A stretch of 64,000 nt of DNA. Origin: Lacihabitans sp. LS3-19 (GTDB lineage: Bacteria; Bacteroidota; Bacteroidia; Cytophagales; Spirosomataceae). The notes beneath the pieces were generated by a model. It searched no databases and was not told where the DNA came from. It was given only the letters and a program-made list of their open reading frames with translations. Positions 63,765-64,000 of this stretch are shown in pieces (position 1 is the first letter of the stretch; each line of letters starts with the position of its first letter). The DNA is taken from the NCBI RefSeq assembly GCF_024343575.1, contig NZ_RJUA01000120.1, forward strand, positions 124,001-188,000, given 5' to 3'. The position numbers and the translations under genes were made by a program.

Positions 63765-64000
63765 TTAATTACAATTAGAAACATATTGCGTAAAAACGTC
63801 CTTTTCAAAATCAAAATTGTCTAGTGCAGCTGGTACATCCGCAACACAAATTTGTCCTAAATTCGGATTATTTACAGTATTTAAACTTATCAATTGAGAA
63901 TGAGGCTTTACACTTAAGCTGGTCAGTCTGTTATTTGAAACGTCTAAAGCTTTTAATAACAAATTAGAAGCCAAATTGACGCTTGATAGTCTATTATTTT
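63765..64000 (-). CDS. Leucine-rich repeat protein, N-terminus outside window
   Basis: The reverse strand is open from the window edge to a TAA at 63765, giving about 77 residues. Repeats of the form L-x-x-L-x-x-L-D-V-S-x-N-x-L (NLLLKALDVSNNRLTSLSV) show a leucine-rich repeat. The C-terminus DFEKDVFTQYVSNCN resembles the end of an internalin-like surface protein. The open frame continues beyond the start-like TTG at 63974, so the gene is partial. Confidence 0.7.
   Translation of the reverse strand, partial: NNRLSSVNLASNLLLKALDVSNNRLTSLSVKPHSQLISLNTVNNPNLGQICVADVPAALDNFDFEKDVFTQYVSNCN

Overview
The window is low-GC chromosomal DNA from a member of the Bacteroidota, most likely order Cytophagales. 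Four things point there: a tmRNA whose decoded tag is GNTSYAMAA (close to the Cytophaga-type tag), promoters of the TAnnTTTG type, a huge two-component-propeller hybrid of the Bacteroidota style (periplasmic propeller, Y_Y_Y, HisKA_3/HATPase) beside a LuxR-type regulator, and a C-terminus resembling a type IX secretion signal. I could not compare the sequence with any database, so genus is not given.

Layout. 1-8500: a cut-off SF1 helicase, an AraC regulator, and a divergent sugar module (TIM-barrel epimerase, Gfo/Idh/MocA oxidoreductase, and a very large secreted ThuA/dehydrogenase/HEAT/CARDB/cupredoxin protein), interrupted by toxin-antitoxin pieces. 8500-12100: a RelE/antitoxin locus with a frameshifted toxin lying between two copies of a two-hairpin REP-like repeat, then cbpA with a small unknown partner and a PepSY-like periplasmic protein. 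12500-16300: one isolated, very AT-rich gene for a STAND-type NTPase with a possible nuclease domain, a defence candidate. 16400-18550: an SRPBCC gene, a lipoprotein rubrerythrin, and the decayed 3' end of a second SRPBCC copy.

18555-33507 is the most striking part: two convergent operons. The plus operon encodes a ThDP 2-oxo-acid decarboxylase, an L-amino-acid-oxidase-like flavoprotein, a LodA-type quinoprotein oxidase and its LodB-type flavoprotein. The minus operon encodes a tyrosinase, a second LodA, a small beta-rich protein, a second LodB, a c-type cytochrome and a small membrane protein. Together they form an amino-acid oxidation system with two CTQ-type oxidases. In the plus-strand LodA the cysteine that should form the cofactor is a histidine.

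34447-40248 is a stress/hibernation run (membrane-anchored protein, PRC-barrel, baeRF3-like protein, HPF/RaiA, flavin reductase, ferritin, NDH-2). 40287-51375 holds a YCF48-like propeller protein, an IS21 istB relic, a response regulator and propeller histidine kinase, and a divergent 14-repeat FG-GAP surface protein made of two tandem halves, followed by the 5'-truncated tail of another adhesin. 51612-57000: tmRNA and its terminator, a cytochrome/PQQ-type sugar dehydrogenase, an M42 peptidase and an esterase/SMP-30 fusion. 57182-61843: a suf operon (sufC-D-S-E, a MIP18-like gene, a bacilliredoxin) that has no sufB beside it. 61846-64000: hemW, a methyltransferase and a cut-off leucine-rich-repeat protein.
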